DNA from: DASVCS01 sp036381495
GTDB lineage: Bacteria > Gemmatimonadota > Gemmatimonadetes > Longimicrobiales > RSA9
Direction: 5' to 3'
NCBI GenBank assembly: GCA_036381495.1
Contig: DASVCS010000034.1
Coordinates: 1-64,000, forward strand
DNA length: 64,000 bases
The notes below the pieces were generated by a model. The model was not told where the DNA came from. It did no database searches and was given only the letters and a program-made list of their open reading frames with translations. A program made the position numbers and the translations under genes. Each line of letters starts with the position of its first letter. Position 1 is the first letter of the stretch. Of this stretch, positions 17,221 to 26,189 are shown piece after piece.

Positions 17221-19092
17221 ATGGGGATCATGAAATCGATCGACTTCCGTTCCCGGCCTCTCTCGCGAGCCACACGACGGGTTCTGCCGCTGGTCCTGGG
17301 GATCGGCGTGCTGGGTTGCGACTCGTTCCTCAATACGGAACCGAAGGCCGAACTGACGACCGCGGACTTCTTCGAGACCGCGGACCAGGCGGTGCAGGCG
17401 ACGAACGCGACGTACAACATGCTCCGCGCGTGGGGCGTGCACGTCTTCGCCTGGATCGGCATGACGGACATCGTGTCGGACGACGCGACCAAGGGGAGCA
17501 CGCCGGCGGACGCCAGCTTCCTGCTGGACCTCGACAACCTGACGTTCGATCCGGGCAACATCGCGTTCAACGACACCTGGACGGCGTACTACCAGGGGAT
17601 CTATCGCGCGAACGTCGCGATCGCGAACATCCCGAACGTCGAGATGGACGAGGCGTTGAAGGCGCGGCTGATCGGCGAGAACAAGTTCCTGCGCGCGTAC
17701 TACTACTTCTTCCTGGTCCGCGCGTTCGGCGGCGTGCCGCTGATCACGAAGCCGCTCCCGGCCGAGGAGTTCGAGCAGACCCGCGCCAGCGCGGACGAGG
17801 TGTACGCGCTGATCGAACAGGACCTGCTGGACGCGATCGCCGTGCTGCCGCAGCGCTCCGAGTACGCGTCCGAGGACCTCGGGCGCGCGACGAAGGGGGC
17901 GGCGCAGGCGCTGCTCGCACGCGTCTACCTCTTCCGCGGCGACTTCCAGGGAGCGTACGACCAGGCCACGGCGGTGATCAACTCGACCGAGTACGGCCTG
18001 AGCGCCGACTTCGGCACGATCTTCACGGAGCAGGGCGAGAACGGGCCGGGCTCGGTCTTCGAGGTGCAGACCGTGGCGCTCGAGGAGGGCGGTGGCGGCA
18101 GCCAGTACGCGCAGGTGCAGGGCGTTCGGGGGACGCCGAACATCGGCTGGGGCTTCAACACGCCGTCGCCGGACCTCGAAGCGTCGTTCGAGCCGGGGGA
18201 TCCGCGGCTCCAGGCGACGATCCTCTACCCGTGGGAGTTGCTGCCGGACGGCTCGAACCAGGTGGTCTACCTGAACCCGAGCATGCAGAACAACCGCTAC
18301 AACCAGAAGGCGTTCACCTCGCCGAACACGCCCGGCGGCTCGGGCAACTCGGGCGTCGACATCCGGCGGATCCGCTACGCGGATGTGCTGCTGATCGCCG
18401 CGGAAGCCGCGTATCGGCTCGGCAACGAGGGGGATGCCCGGATGTACCTGAACCGGGTGCGGGAGCGGGCGCGCGGGGACCGCACGATGACGCTGGGCTT
18501 CACTCCCGATCTGCTCGATACGCGGATCGCCGTGGACGTGCTGGGACTCGATCCCTCGACCAGCCGCGCCTTCGTGCGGTTCGTCGGTCCCGAAACCGAT
18601 GCGTACGAGGCGGGGCTGCGCAGCTTCGCGTCCTCGCGCGATGACGAGATCACGCCGATCCCGATCCGCGTCGAGTCGCTGGACATCATTGAGGCCGTGG
18701 ACGGCACACCGGTGACGACGCCGGAAGAGCTCTTCGACGTCATCGAATCGAAGACCCCGGGCGCCGGCGTGGTGCTCGACGTACTCCGCGTCTCGCACCC
18801 GGAGGGCGGCGCACCGACGACGCAGTCGCTCAGCGTGACCGTGCCCGCGCAGCGGCTGCTGCCGGACGTCACGGCGGGCGGCGAGGCGCTGCTCGAGGCG
18901 ATCTGGCGTGAGCGCCGCCACGAGCTGGCCATGGAACAGCACCGCTGGTTCGATCTCGTTCGCCAGGGCCGCGCCGCGGAGGTGATGTCGGCGCTGGGCA
19001 AGACGTTCGTGACCGGCAAGCACGAGCTCTACCCGATCCCGGCCGGCGAGGTCGCCGTGGCGGGGCTTCAGCAGAATCCGGGCTACAACTGA
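17221..19092 (+). CDS. SusD/RagB-family lipoprotein with an embedded PDZ-like domain
   Basis: It lies 14 bp after susC. ATG at 17230 is an alternative start. The signal ends in lipobox GVLGC. The SusD fold is clear: RIRYADVLLIAAEAAYRLGN, YLNRVRERA, then WRERRHELAMEQHRWFDL and LYPIPAGEV...NPGY. Between VRERA (near residue 413) and WRERRHEL (near 559) is an insert of about 140 residues. Its core, DIIEAVDGTPVTTPEELFDV with the following IESKTPGAGVVLDVLR, reads as a PDZ domain. This explains a length of 623 aa against about 500-550 for most SusD proteins. SusD binds glycans at the cell surface and closes over SusC. The PDZ-like insert is unusual and may bind a peptide tail. Confidence 0.93.
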   Translation: MGIMKSIDFRSRPLSRATRRVLPLVLGIGVLGCDSFLNTEPKAELTTADFFETADQAVQATNATYNMLRAWGVHVFAWIGMTDIVSDDATKGSTPADASFLLDLDNLTFDPGNIAFNDTWTAYYQGIYRANVAIANIPNVEMDEALKARLIGENKFLRAYYYFFLVRAFGGVPLITKPLPAEEFEQTRASADEVYALIEQDLLDAIAVLPQRSEYASEDLGRATKGAAQALLARVYLFRGDFQGAYDQATAVINSTEYGLSADFGTIFTEQGENGPGSVFEVQTVALEEGGGGSQYAQVQGVRGTPNIGWGFNTPSPDLEASFEPGDPRLQATILYPWELLPDGSNQVVYLNPSMQNNRYNQKAFTSPNTPGGSGNSGVDIRRIRYADVLLIAAEAAYRLGNEGDARMYLNRVRERARGDRTMTLGFTPDLLDTRIAVDVLGLDPSTSRAFVRFVGPETDAYEAGLRSFASSRDDEITPIPIRVESLDIIEAVDGTPVTTPEELFDVIESKTPGAGVVLDVLRVSHPEGGAPTTQSLSVTVPAQRLLPDVTAGGEALLEAIWRERRHELAMEQHRWFDLVRQGRAAEVMSALGKTFVTGKHELYPIPAGEVAVAGLQQNPGYN

Positions 19093-19125
19093 GCACGACT
19101 CGATCACGCCCGGGATGAACCGTGC

Positions 19126-19153
19126 AGCCGCCCCCGGCTCTCCGGGGGCGGCT
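19126..19153. terminator. Strong hairpin between susD and the GH144-like gene
   Basis: AGCCGCCCCCGG (19126-19137) and CCGGGGGCGGCT (19142-19153) make a perfect 12-bp GC stem with tetraloop CTCT. It may end part of the susCD transcript, or stabilise its 3' end so that susCD is expressed above the enzymes downstream. No U-tract follows. Confidence 0.55.
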
Positions 19154-19172
19154 CGCACCACTGTCAGACATC

Positions 19173-20615
19173 ATGCGAATCGAGCACCGTCTCACCGCCC
19201 TCCTGTTGCTCGCCGCCGCGTGCGGCCCGGCCCCCGACCGCGATTCGAGTGGACCCGCCATCACCGCCGATGACCCGGGCGCGTTCCTCGACACGGTACA
19301 GCAACGCACGTTCGCCTATTTCTGGGAAACGACCAACCCGGCGAACGGACTCGTGCCGGACCGCTGGCCGACGCCATCGTTCTCGAGCATTGCCGCGGTC
19401 GGGTTCGGCCTGACGGCGTACCCCGTGGGCGTCGAGCGAGGCTACATCACGAGGGAGCAGGCGCGCGAACGGGTGCGAACCACGCTCGAATTCCTTTGGA
19501 CCGCGCCGCAGGGGCCCGAAGCCGCGGGCGTGACCGGCTACCGCGGCTTCTTCTACCACTTCCTCGACATGGAGACGGGCCGGCGCTTCCAGACGACGGA
19601 ACTCTCGACCATCGACACGGCGCTGCTCATGGCGGGCGTATTGGCCGTACAGTCGTACTTCACCGAGAGCGACGACGCGGAGGCGGCGATCCGCGCGCTC
19701 GCGGATTCGCTCTACCGGCGCGTCGAGTGGGACTGGTTCCAGAGAGACTCGTCTCTCATCACGATGGCGTGGTGGCCGGAGCGCGGTTTCGGCCAGGCCG
19801 CGTACCGCGGATACGACGAGGCGATGATCCTCTACCTCCTCGCGCTCGGCTCGCCCACCCACCCGGCCGACCCGGCGGCGTGGGACGCGTTCACGCGCAC
19901 GTACCACTGGGCGGCGTTCCACGGCCAGGAGCACGTCAACTTCGCACCGCTCTTCGGGCACCAGTACTCGCACGTGTGGGTCGATTTCCGCGGGATCCGG
20001 GACGCCTACATGCGCGCGACGGGGATCGACTATTTCGAAAACTCGCGGCGCGCGACGTACGCGCAGCGTGCCTACGCCATCGAGAACCCCATGGGGTGGA
20101 GAGGCTACGGCGCGGATGTCTGGGGGTTGAGCGCGAGCGACGGGCCACTGAACGGCACGGTCGTCGTCGACGGCGTCGAGCGCCGGTTCCACACCTACTG
20201 GGCGCGCGGCGCGGCGGCGGGCGATGTCCGGGACGACGGCACGATCGCGCCGACGGCGGCGGGCGGTTCGATCCCGTTCGCCCCCGAGATCGCGATTCCG
20301 GCGCTCGAGGCCATGGCCGACCGCTACGGCGAGCACCTCTTCTCGAAGTACGGTTTCCTGGACGCGTTCAACCCGACGCTCACCGCGGCGCCGCCCGAAC
20401 CGCTCGGGAACGGCCACGTGGTCCCGGGCGTCGGCTGGTTCGACATCGACTACCTGGGGATCGATCAGGGGCCGATCGTGCTCATGATCGAGAACCACCG
20501 CAGCGGTTTGATCTGGGAGTTCATGAAGCAGAATCCGTACATCGTGCGGGGGCTGTGCCGCGCGGGGTTCACGGGAGGGTGGATCGAGGGGCGGTGCGGT
20601 GTGGGGGCGCCGTAG
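19173..20615 (+). CDS. GH144/glucoamylase-like glycoside hydrolase, lipoprotein
   Basis: The chosen ATG (19173) starts a lipoprotein signal (LLLLAAAC); a start at 19122 would lie inside the hairpin. The 480-residue protein is an alpha/alpha-barrel of the PF10091 glucoamylase-like type. Hallmarks are QQRTFAYFWETTNPANGLVPDR, ELSTIDTALLMAGVL, WWPERGFGQAAYRGYDEAM, FGHQYSHVWVDFRGIRD and WRGYGADVWGLSASDGP. Known members include GH144 endo-beta-1,2-glucanases, so a beta-1,2-glucan or other beta-glucan is the best guess for its substrate. It probably acts on the surface or in the periplasm next to SusCD. Confidence 0.85.
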   Translation: MRIEHRLTALLLLAAACGPAPDRDSSGPAITADDPGAFLDTVQQRTFAYFWETTNPANGLVPDRWPTPSFSSIAAVGFGLTAYPVGVERGYITREQARERVRTTLEFLWTAPQGPEAAGVTGYRGFFYHFLDMETGRRFQTTELSTIDTALLMAGVLAVQSYFTESDDAEAAIRALADSLYRRVEWDWFQRDSSLITMAWWPERGFGQAAYRGYDEAMILYLLALGSPTHPADPAAWDAFTRTYHWAAFHGQEHVNFAPLFGHQYSHVWVDFRGIRDAYMRATGIDYFENSRRATYAQRAYAIENPMGWRGYGADVWGLSASDGPLNGTVVVDGVERRFHTYWARGAAAGDVRDDGTIAPTAAGGSIPFAPEIAIPALEAMADRYGEHLFSKYGFLDAFNPTLTAAPPEPLGNGHVVPGVGWFDIDYLGIDQGPIVLMIENHRSGLIWEFMKQNPYIVRGLCRAGFTGGWIEGRCGVGAP

Positions 20616-20621
20616 GCGCCC

Positions 20622-20670
20622 GGGCTAGGGCTATTAGGGCTAGGGCTGGGGCTAGGGCTGGGGCTGGGGC
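20622..20670 (+). repeat. GGGCTA/GGGCTG hexamer array 1
   Basis: It starts 7 bp after the GH144-like stop. Units read GGGCTA, GGGCTATTA, GGGCTA, GGGCTG, GGGCTA, GGGCTG, GGGCTG, then GGGC. Each unit has a G-run, so the strand could fold into G-quadruplexes. A second array of the same unit is at 36262-36294. Confidence 0.8.
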
Positions 20671-20761
20671 GGTTGACGGGCGGGTTCGGGGCCGCGCGGC
20701 TGCTCGCCGCGCTCGGTTCGCGAGCGCCTGCGACTCCGAAGTGACGCGACGGGCGCTCCAG
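20669..20761 (+). repeat. Dispersed intergenic repeat of about 93 bp, copy 2 of 3
   Basis: It abuts the hexamer array and ends 75 bp before the GH3 start. It shares GCGGGTTCGG, GCCGCGCGGC, GCTCGCCGCGCTCGGTTCGC and CTCCGAAGTGACGCGAC with the other copies (11514-11607 and 46280-46372). Confidence 0.75.
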
Positions 20762-20836
20762 GCGCGGGGGGTCCGCGCCTGCGGCGATGACGAGAACCGA
20801 GTGGGCACGCGCGGCGCCCACGGAGCAGGAACGGCG

Positions 20837-23188
20837 ATGTTCACGGAGATGGGAACGAGCATGTTGATGCGGCTGGCCGTGGCGGCGGTGGTCGTCCAGG
20901 CGTGTGCGAGCGGAGCGGGGCCGGCGGCGGGGCCGACGCGGGAGGCGGCGGTGCGCGAGGCGTCGGCGAGCGGCGCACGGACGCTCGCCGTGGCGCGGCG
21001 GGCGCCGGATGGGCGCGCCCGCGACCCGCGGATGGAGGCGTTCGTCGACTCGATCCTCGGGCTCATGACGCTCGAGGAGAAGCTCGGTCAGCTCGCGCAA
21101 TACACCGGGCGGTGGAGCGAGACCGGTCCGCGCGCGCCGGAGGGTGGTGAGGCGCAGGTGCGGCGGGGGGAGGTGGGTTCGTTCCTGGGGGTGTTCGGCG
21201 CGGAGTCCACGCGCCGGCTCCAGCGGATCGCCGTCGAGGAGTCGCGGCTCGGCATCCCGCTCCTCTTCGCGCACGACGTGATCCACGGGTTCCGCACGAT
21301 CTTCCCGGTGCCGCTGGCGGAGGCGTCGTCGTGGGATCCGGCGGCGGTCGAGCGGTCGGCACGGATCGCGGCGGTCGAGGCGACGGCGCACGGGCTGCAC
21401 TGGACGTTCGCGCCGATGGTCGACATCGCGCGGGACCCGCGGTGGGGGCGGATCGTCGAGGGGTCGGGCGAGGACCCCTATCTCGGGTCGGTGATGGCGG
21501 CCGCGAGGGTGCGGGGCTTCCAGGGGTCGGATCTCTCGGCGCCGAACACCATGGCCGCGACGGCCAAGCATTTCGTCGCCTACGGCGGCGCCGAGGGCGG
21601 CCGGGACTACAACACGGTCGACATCTCGGAGCGGACGCTCCGCGAGGTCTATCTCCCGCCGTTCCACGCCGCCGTCGACGCCGGCGCGGCCGCGGTCATG
21701 GCGGCGTTCAACGAGATCGGCGGCGTCCCCATGCATGCGCACGACCGGCTCATCGACGGTGTGCTGCGGGGCGAGTGGGGCTTCGACGGGCTCGTCATCA
21801 GCGACTACACGGGCGTGATGGAGCTGATGCGACACGGCGTGGCGGCCACGCCCGCGGATGCGGGGGTGCTCGCGCTCGAGGCCGGCGTGGACGTCGACAT
21901 GGTGAGCGGGATCTACTTCAACGAGCTGCCCGCGGCGGTCCGCGCCGGCCGCGTCCCCGAGGCGGTCGTGGATGAAGCCGTCCGGCGGGTGCTGCGGCTG
22001 AAGTACCGCTTGGGCCTCTTCGAGGACCCCTACCGGTACGGCGACCCGGCGCGCGAACGCGCCCTGACGCTCACGCCCGAGCACCGCGCCGCGGCGCGCC
22101 AGCTCGCCCGCGAGTCGATCGTGCTCCTCAAGAACGACGCGGATCTGCTTCCGCTCTCGAAGGACCTCGACACGCTCGCCGTCATCGGCCCGCTCGCCGA
22201 TGACGGCCGCTCGGCGATCGGCTCGTGGGCCGCCGCCGGCCGCCCCGAGGATGCCGTGACCGTGCTGGATGGGATCCGGCGCGCCGTCGGACCCGGGACG
22301 ACCGTGCTGTACGCGCGCGGCGCCGAGGTCGAGGGCGAGGACACCACCGGCTTCGCCGAAGCCGTCCGCGCGGCGCGCAGCGCCGACGTCGTGCTGCTCG
22401 TCATCGGCGAGCGCGAGGACATGAGCGCGGAAGCGTCCAGCCGCTCGACGCTGGCGCTCCCCGGCGTGCAGTTGCGCCTCGCGCAGGCCGTGCACGCCAC
22501 GGGCACCCCCGTCGTCGTCGTGCTCATGAACGGCCGGCCGCTCGCGATCCCGTGGCTGGGCGCGAACGCGCCGGCGATCCTCGAAGCCTGGTACCTCGGC
22601 GTCGAGATGGGCAACGCCGTGGCCGACGTCGTGTTCGGCGACTACAACCCCGGCGGCAAGCTGCCGGTGACGTTCCCCCGCACGGTCGGACAGGTCCCGA
22701 TCTACTACAACCACAAGAACACCGGGCGGCCCGCCGATCCGAAGGAGAAGTTCACGTCCAAGTACCTGGACCTCCCCTCCACCCCGCTCTACCCGTTCGG
22801 CTACGGGTTGAGCTACACGGACTTCGCGTACGGCGCCGTGCGCCTCGAACGCGCGACGATCGGCACGGGCGACACCCTGGTCGTGCGCGTGGACGTCACG
22901 AACACCGGCGACCGGATCGGCGATGAGGTCGTCCAGCTCTATCTCCGCGACGAAGTGGCGAGCATCACGCGACCCGTCAAGGAATTGCGCGCCTTCCAAC
23001 GGGTCACGCTGCGCCCCGGCGAGACACGGACGATCTCGTTCACGCTGCGCCCCGATGATCTGGCCTTCTACGGCCCGGACATGCGCCGCATCATCGAACC
23101 GGGATTCTTCACGGTCTACGTCGGCGGCGACTCGGTGGACGTGCAGCAGGCGCGGTTCGAGGTGGTGGGGCGCGCGGTGGTGCTGTAG
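20837..23188 (+). CDS. GH3 beta-glucosidase (BglX-like), probable lipoprotein
   Basis: The frame is open far upstream, but the signal peptide begins here, after AGGA. ATG at 20861 (MLMRLAVAAVVVQAC) is also possible. A lipobox-like VQAC gives 783 aa. The GH3 N-terminal domain has GLMTLEEKLGQL, RDPRWGRIVEGSGEDPYLGS, TAKHFVAYGGAEGGRDYN and the nucleophile Asp in VISDYTG (near residue 322). The second domain carries RESIVLLKN and AVIGPLADD. A C-terminal Fn3-like domain ends the protein (TNTGDRIGDEVVQLYLRD). It should cleave terminal beta-glucose from oligosaccharides released by the GH144-like enzyme, in the periplasm or at the outer membrane. Confidence 0.94.
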   Translation: MFTEMGTSMLMRLAVAAVVVQACASGAGPAAGPTREAAVREASASGARTLAVARRAPDGRARDPRMEAFVDSILGLMTLEEKLGQLAQYTGRWSETGPRAPEGGEAQVRRGEVGSFLGVFGAESTRRLQRIAVEESRLGIPLLFAHDVIHGFRTIFPVPLAEASSWDPAAVERSARIAAVEATAHGLHWTFAPMVDIARDPRWGRIVEGSGEDPYLGSVMAAARVRGFQGSDLSAPNTMAATAKHFVAYGGAEGGRDYNTVDISERTLREVYLPPFHAAVDAGAAAVMAAFNEIGGVPMHAHDRLIDGVLRGEWGFDGLVISDYTGVMELMRHGVAATPADAGVLALEAGVDVDMVSGIYFNELPAAVRAGRVPEAVVDEAVRRVLRLKYRLGLFEDPYRYGDPARERALTLTPEHRAAARQLARESIVLLKNDADLLPLSKDLDTLAVIGPLADDGRSAIGSWAAAGRPEDAVTVLDGIRRAVGPGTTVLYARGAEVEGEDTTGFAEAVRAARSADVVLLVIGEREDMSAEASSRSTLALPGVQLRLAQAVHATGTPVVVVLMNGRPLAIPWLGANAPAILEAWYLGVEMGNAVADVVFGDYNPGGKLPVTFPRTVGQVPIYYNHKNTGRPADPKEKFTSKYLDLPSTPLYPFGYGLSYTDFAYGAVRLERATIGTGDTLVVRVDVTNTGDRIGDEVVQLYLRDEVASITRPVKELRAFQRVTLRPGETRTISFTLRPDDLAFYGPDMRRIIEPGFFTVYVGGDSVDVQQARFEVVGRAVVL

Positions 23189-23193
23189 GGACG

Positions 23194-23218
23194 CCGTCGG
23201 CGCCGGCGGCGCCGACGG
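23194..23218. terminator. Perfect GC hairpin after the GH3 gene
   Basis: CCGTCGGCGCC (23194-23204) and GGCGCCGACGG (23208-23218) form an 11-bp stem with a 3-base loop, 5 bp after the GH3 stop. GGGATCGGGCGCGGGGATCGGG-like sequence follows, as at 12702-12722. It is a likely terminator or attenuator inside the sugar cluster. Confidence 0.6.
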
Positions 23219-23327
23219 GATCGGGCGCGGGGATCGGGATGTGGCGGGCGAGCGAGGTGCGGAGACGCACGCGCACGGCAAGGCCCGGCGGTGATCGAGT
23301 TCGTTCGAGCAACCGGGAAGGAGCACA

Positions 23328-24863
23328 GTGAGACGAGGAATGGAAAACCGGATCCGGAGAGGGATCGGCATCGCCTGCGCGGGCGGCGCGATGGTCCTGC
23401 TCGCGGCGATGAGCCGGCTGGGGGCGCAGGACGGGGTCGGAGCGGCGCCCACGCAACGCGCGCGGCACGAGGTCGGAGCGGCGCCCCGGCAGCGCGCGCC
23501 GCGCAACGTGATCCTGATCCTGAGCGATGACCACCGCTACGACTTCATGGGCTTCATGGAGGGCGCGCCGGACTTCCTCGAAACGCCGGGGCTGGACCGG
23601 ATGGCGGCGGAGGGCGCGCACGTGCGGAACGCTTTCGTCACGACGTCGCTGTGCTCGCCCAGCCGCGCCTCGATCCTGACGGGCGAGTACGCGCACCATC
23701 ACGGCGTGGTGGACAACACGACGCCGGTTCCGGAGGGGACGGTCTTCTTCCCGACGTATCTCCAGGAACACGGCTACGCGACGGCGTTCATCGGGAAGTG
23801 GCACATGGGTGAGGCGAGCGACCGGCCGCGCCCGGGCTTCGACCACTGGGTCAGCTTCCGCGGACAGGGCGTCTACTACGATCCCGAGCTGAACATCGAT
23901 GGCCGGCGCCAGCGCTTCGAGGGCTACACGACGGACATCCTCACCGACCTCGCGCTCGAGTGGCTACGAGAGCACGACGACGGCTCGCAGCCCTTCTTCC
24001 TGATGCTCTCGCACAAGGCCGTGCACGCGGAGTTCGAGCCGGCACCGCGGCACCGCGGCCGCTACGCGAACGCCGTGGTGCCGCACCCGCCGACCATGGC
24101 GAACACCGAGTCCAACTACCGGGGCAAGCCGCACTGGGTGCGCGAACAGCGCTACGGCTGGCACGGCGTGGATTACATGTACCACGGCGCCATGGACTTC
24201 GACACCTTCTACCGCCGCTACGCCGAGACCGTGCTCGCGCTCGACGAGAGCGTCTCGCGGATCCTGGACTACGTCGACGACTCCGGGCTCGCCGAGAACA
24301 CGCTCGTCCTCTACATGGGTGACAACGGCTTCGTTCTGGGCGAGCACGGACTGATCGACAAGCGACACGCATACGAAGAGTCGATCCGCATCCCGATGCT
24401 CGCCTACGCACCCGGCTACATCCCCGCCGGGTCGGAGGTCACGGCGCTGGTCCGCAACATCGACATCGCGCCGACGATCCTCGAACTCGCGGGGATCCCG
24501 GTGCCGGACGACATGGACGGTCGCTCGGTCCTCGCGGCCCTGCGCGGCGAACCGGTCGATTGGAGCGGCGAACTGCTCTACGAGTACTACTGGGAATACG
24601 CCTTCCCGCACACACCGACCGTCTTCGCGCTGCGCGGCGACCGCTACAAGTACATCTTCTACCACGGCGTCTGGGACCTCAACGAACTCTACGACCTCGA
24701 GACGGATCCGCACGAACAGCACAACCTGATCGATGTGCCCGCCTACCAGGACCGCGTCCGCGCGATGCGCGACCGGCTCTTCGACCTGCTCGAACAGACC
24801 GGCGGGATGAAGGTCCCGATCCGGCGCGGCGACTGGCAGGCGGCCGAGCGGAAGAATCACTGA
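23328..24863 (+). CDS. Secreted type I sulfatase (Cys-type)
   Basis: GTG at 23328 is preferred because GGAAGGAG lies 5 bases upstream; ATG at 23340 is possible. A Sec signal precedes the sulfatase domain, which opens with NVILILSDDHRYDFMG (metal-binding DD). The key motif CSPSRASILTG holds the Cys (near residue 109) that must become formylglycine. Further hallmarks are FIGKWHMGE and YMGDNGFVLGEHGLIDKR. It removes sulfate esters from a glycan or other organic sulfate in the periplasm. The next gene encodes the matching formylglycine-generating enzyme, so it should be self-sufficient. The exact substrate (sugar position) cannot be read from sequence. Confidence 0.92.
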   Translation: MRRGMENRIRRGIGIACAGGAMVLLAAMSRLGAQDGVGAAPTQRARHEVGAAPRQRAPRNVILILSDDHRYDFMGFMEGAPDFLETPGLDRMAAEGAHVRNAFVTTSLCSPSRASILTGEYAHHHGVVDNTTPVPEGTVFFPTYLQEHGYATAFIGKWHMGEASDRPRPGFDHWVSFRGQGVYYDPELNIDGRRQRFEGYTTDILTDLALEWLREHDDGSQPFFLMLSHKAVHAEFEPAPRHRGRYANAVVPHPPTMANTESNYRGKPHWVREQRYGWHGVDYMYHGAMDFDTFYRRYAETVLALDESVSRILDYVDDSGLAENTLVLYMGDNGFVLGEHGLIDKRHAYEESIRIPMLAYAPGYIPAGSEVTALVRNIDIAPTILELAGIPVPDDMDGRSVLAALRGEPVDWSGELLYEYYWEYAFPHTPTVFALRGDRYKYIFYHGVWDLNELYDLETDPHEQHNLIDVPAYQDRVRAMRDRLFDLLEQTGGMKVPIRRGDWQAAERKNH

Positions 24864-24982
24864 TGGCGCACCCGGCGATGGCCCACGCGGCGGGCGCCCG
24901 GGGTTGGGACTGCTGTCCGGACGCGTGGGGACAGTGCCACGGCCAGCGGAGCGCAGGCGGATAGCTTCGAAGGAGGGACCGA

Positions 24983-26008
24983 ATGGCGGATGGAGCGGGG
25001 ATGGACACGGAGCGGCGGCGGGGGCGCGCCTGGCTCATCGTGGGGGCGGCCGTGTCGGCGGTCGCGGCCGTGCTCATGGTGGTGCCGCGGTTCTCGGGTG
25101 TAACACCGGCCACGGATGTGGTGCCCGGCTCCGGCGGGACGGCACCGCTCGCCGCTGTGCCGCCGGGGATCGAGGTCCCGCCGGGGATCGAGGTGCCGGA
25201 GGGGATGGTGTACGTGCCGGGCGGGGTGACGCAGATCGGGTCGGAGTGGGGCCGGCCGGAGGAGCGGCCGGTCTTCACGGTGGAGGTCGAGCCGTTCTTC
25301 ATGGATGTGCACCCGGTCACGGTCGCGCAGTTTCGCGAGTTCGTCGAGGCGACCGGGTACGTGACGGATGCGGAGCGCTTCGGCAACGCCGGGGTGCTGG
25401 ACCCGGAGACGCACCGATGGGTGCTCGTGGACGGTGCGGACTGGCGGCATCCGCGGGGTCCGGGGACGCCGGCGGCGCCGGACGACCATCCGGTCACGCA
25501 GGTCTCGTGGAACGATGCCGTCGCCTACGCGCGGTGGGCGGGGAAGCGATTGCCGACGGAGGTCGAGTGGGAGCATGCGGCGCGCGGTGCGCGCAATCTG
25601 CGCCGGCCGTACGCGTGGGGCGATTCACTCATCGAGTACGGCCGGTACCGGGCGAACACGTGGCAGGGCACGTTCCCGTTCCACAACACGGGCGCGGACG
25701 GCTACCTCTACACGTCGCCGGTGGGGACCTTCGGCACGAACGAGCTGGGGCTCTCCGACCTGGGCGGAAACGTGTGGGAGTGGACCGCGGACTGGTTCCG
25801 GCCGTATTCGGAGCGGGGGCGGCCGTTCACGCCCACACCGCGGAGCGAGAAGGTGCAGCGGGGCGGCTCGTTCCTCTGTCACACGTCGTACTGCCACGGC
25901 TACCGCGTCTCCGCGCGGTCGCATTCGACGCCCGAGACGTCGCTGTTCCACGTCGGGTTCCGGTGCGTCCGGGACATCCCCGCGCGAAGCGACGCGAGGG
26001 CCGAGTGA
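24983..26008 (+). CDS. Formylglycine-generating enzyme, N-terminally membrane-anchored
   Basis: AAGGAGGG lies 5 bases before the ATG. Residues 1-15 are basic (TERRRGR), then a hydrophobic helix (residues 16-35, AWLIVGAAVSAVAAVLMVV) and a Pro/Gly linker with PPGIEVPPGIEVPEGM. The SUMF1/FGE domain follows: GMVYVPGG, PVTVAQFREFV, HPVTQVSWNDAVAYARWAGK, RLPTEVEWEHAARG, LGGNVWEWTADW and RGGSFLCHTSYC. Both catalytic Cys (near residues 299 and 304, spaced as in human SUMF1) are present, unlike many SUMF1-domain proteins. It oxidises the sulfatase Cys to formylglycine. The anchor would place the active site outside the inner membrane, which is unusual for a bacterial FGE. Confidence 0.9.
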   Translation: MADGAGMDTERRRGRAWLIVGAAVSAVAAVLMVVPRFSGVTPATDVVPGSGGTAPLAAVPPGIEVPPGIEVPEGMVYVPGGVTQIGSEWGRPEERPVFTVEVEPFFMDVHPVTVAQFREFVEATGYVTDAERFGNAGVLDPETHRWVLVDGADWRHPRGPGTPAAPDDHPVTQVSWNDAVAYARWAGKRLPTEVEWEHAARGARNLRRPYAWGDSLIEYGRYRANTWQGTFPFHNTGADGYLYTSPVGTFGTNELGLSDLGGNVWEWTADWFRPYSERGRPFTPTPRSEKVQRGGSFLCHTSYCHGYRVSARSHSTPETSLFHVGFRCVRDIPARSDARAE

Positions 26009-26040
26009 GCGAATCCCGGCTCCGACGCGGACTCACTCGG
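26001..26040. terminator. Hairpin overlapping the end of the FGE gene
   Basis: CCGAGTGAG (26001-26009) pairs with CTCACTCGG (26032-26040) across a 22-base loop region that is itself GC-rich. The first arm contains the FGE stop codon. It could attenuate read-through into the GH31 gene. Confidence 0.4.
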
Positions 26041-26189
26041 ATGCCGAGCCGCCTCGCGTCGGGTCCGGTGGACGGCACGACACGAACGGCACGACACGGC
26101 CCGTTGCAATCGTCCGTGTCCATGCTCCTGCTCGGCGTCGCGCTGGTCTGGATCGACTTTCGGGGGTGAGTGTGCCGACCTGGATCGTG

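Noticed and set aside
20622..20670. CRISPR-like array
   Set aside because: The unit is a 6-base simple repeat with no spacers and no cas genes nearby.
20465..23506. Open frame of about 1000 codons antisense to the GH3 gene
   Set aside because: Same explanation; it crosses repeats and intergenic hairpins and has no recognisable motif or ribosome site.
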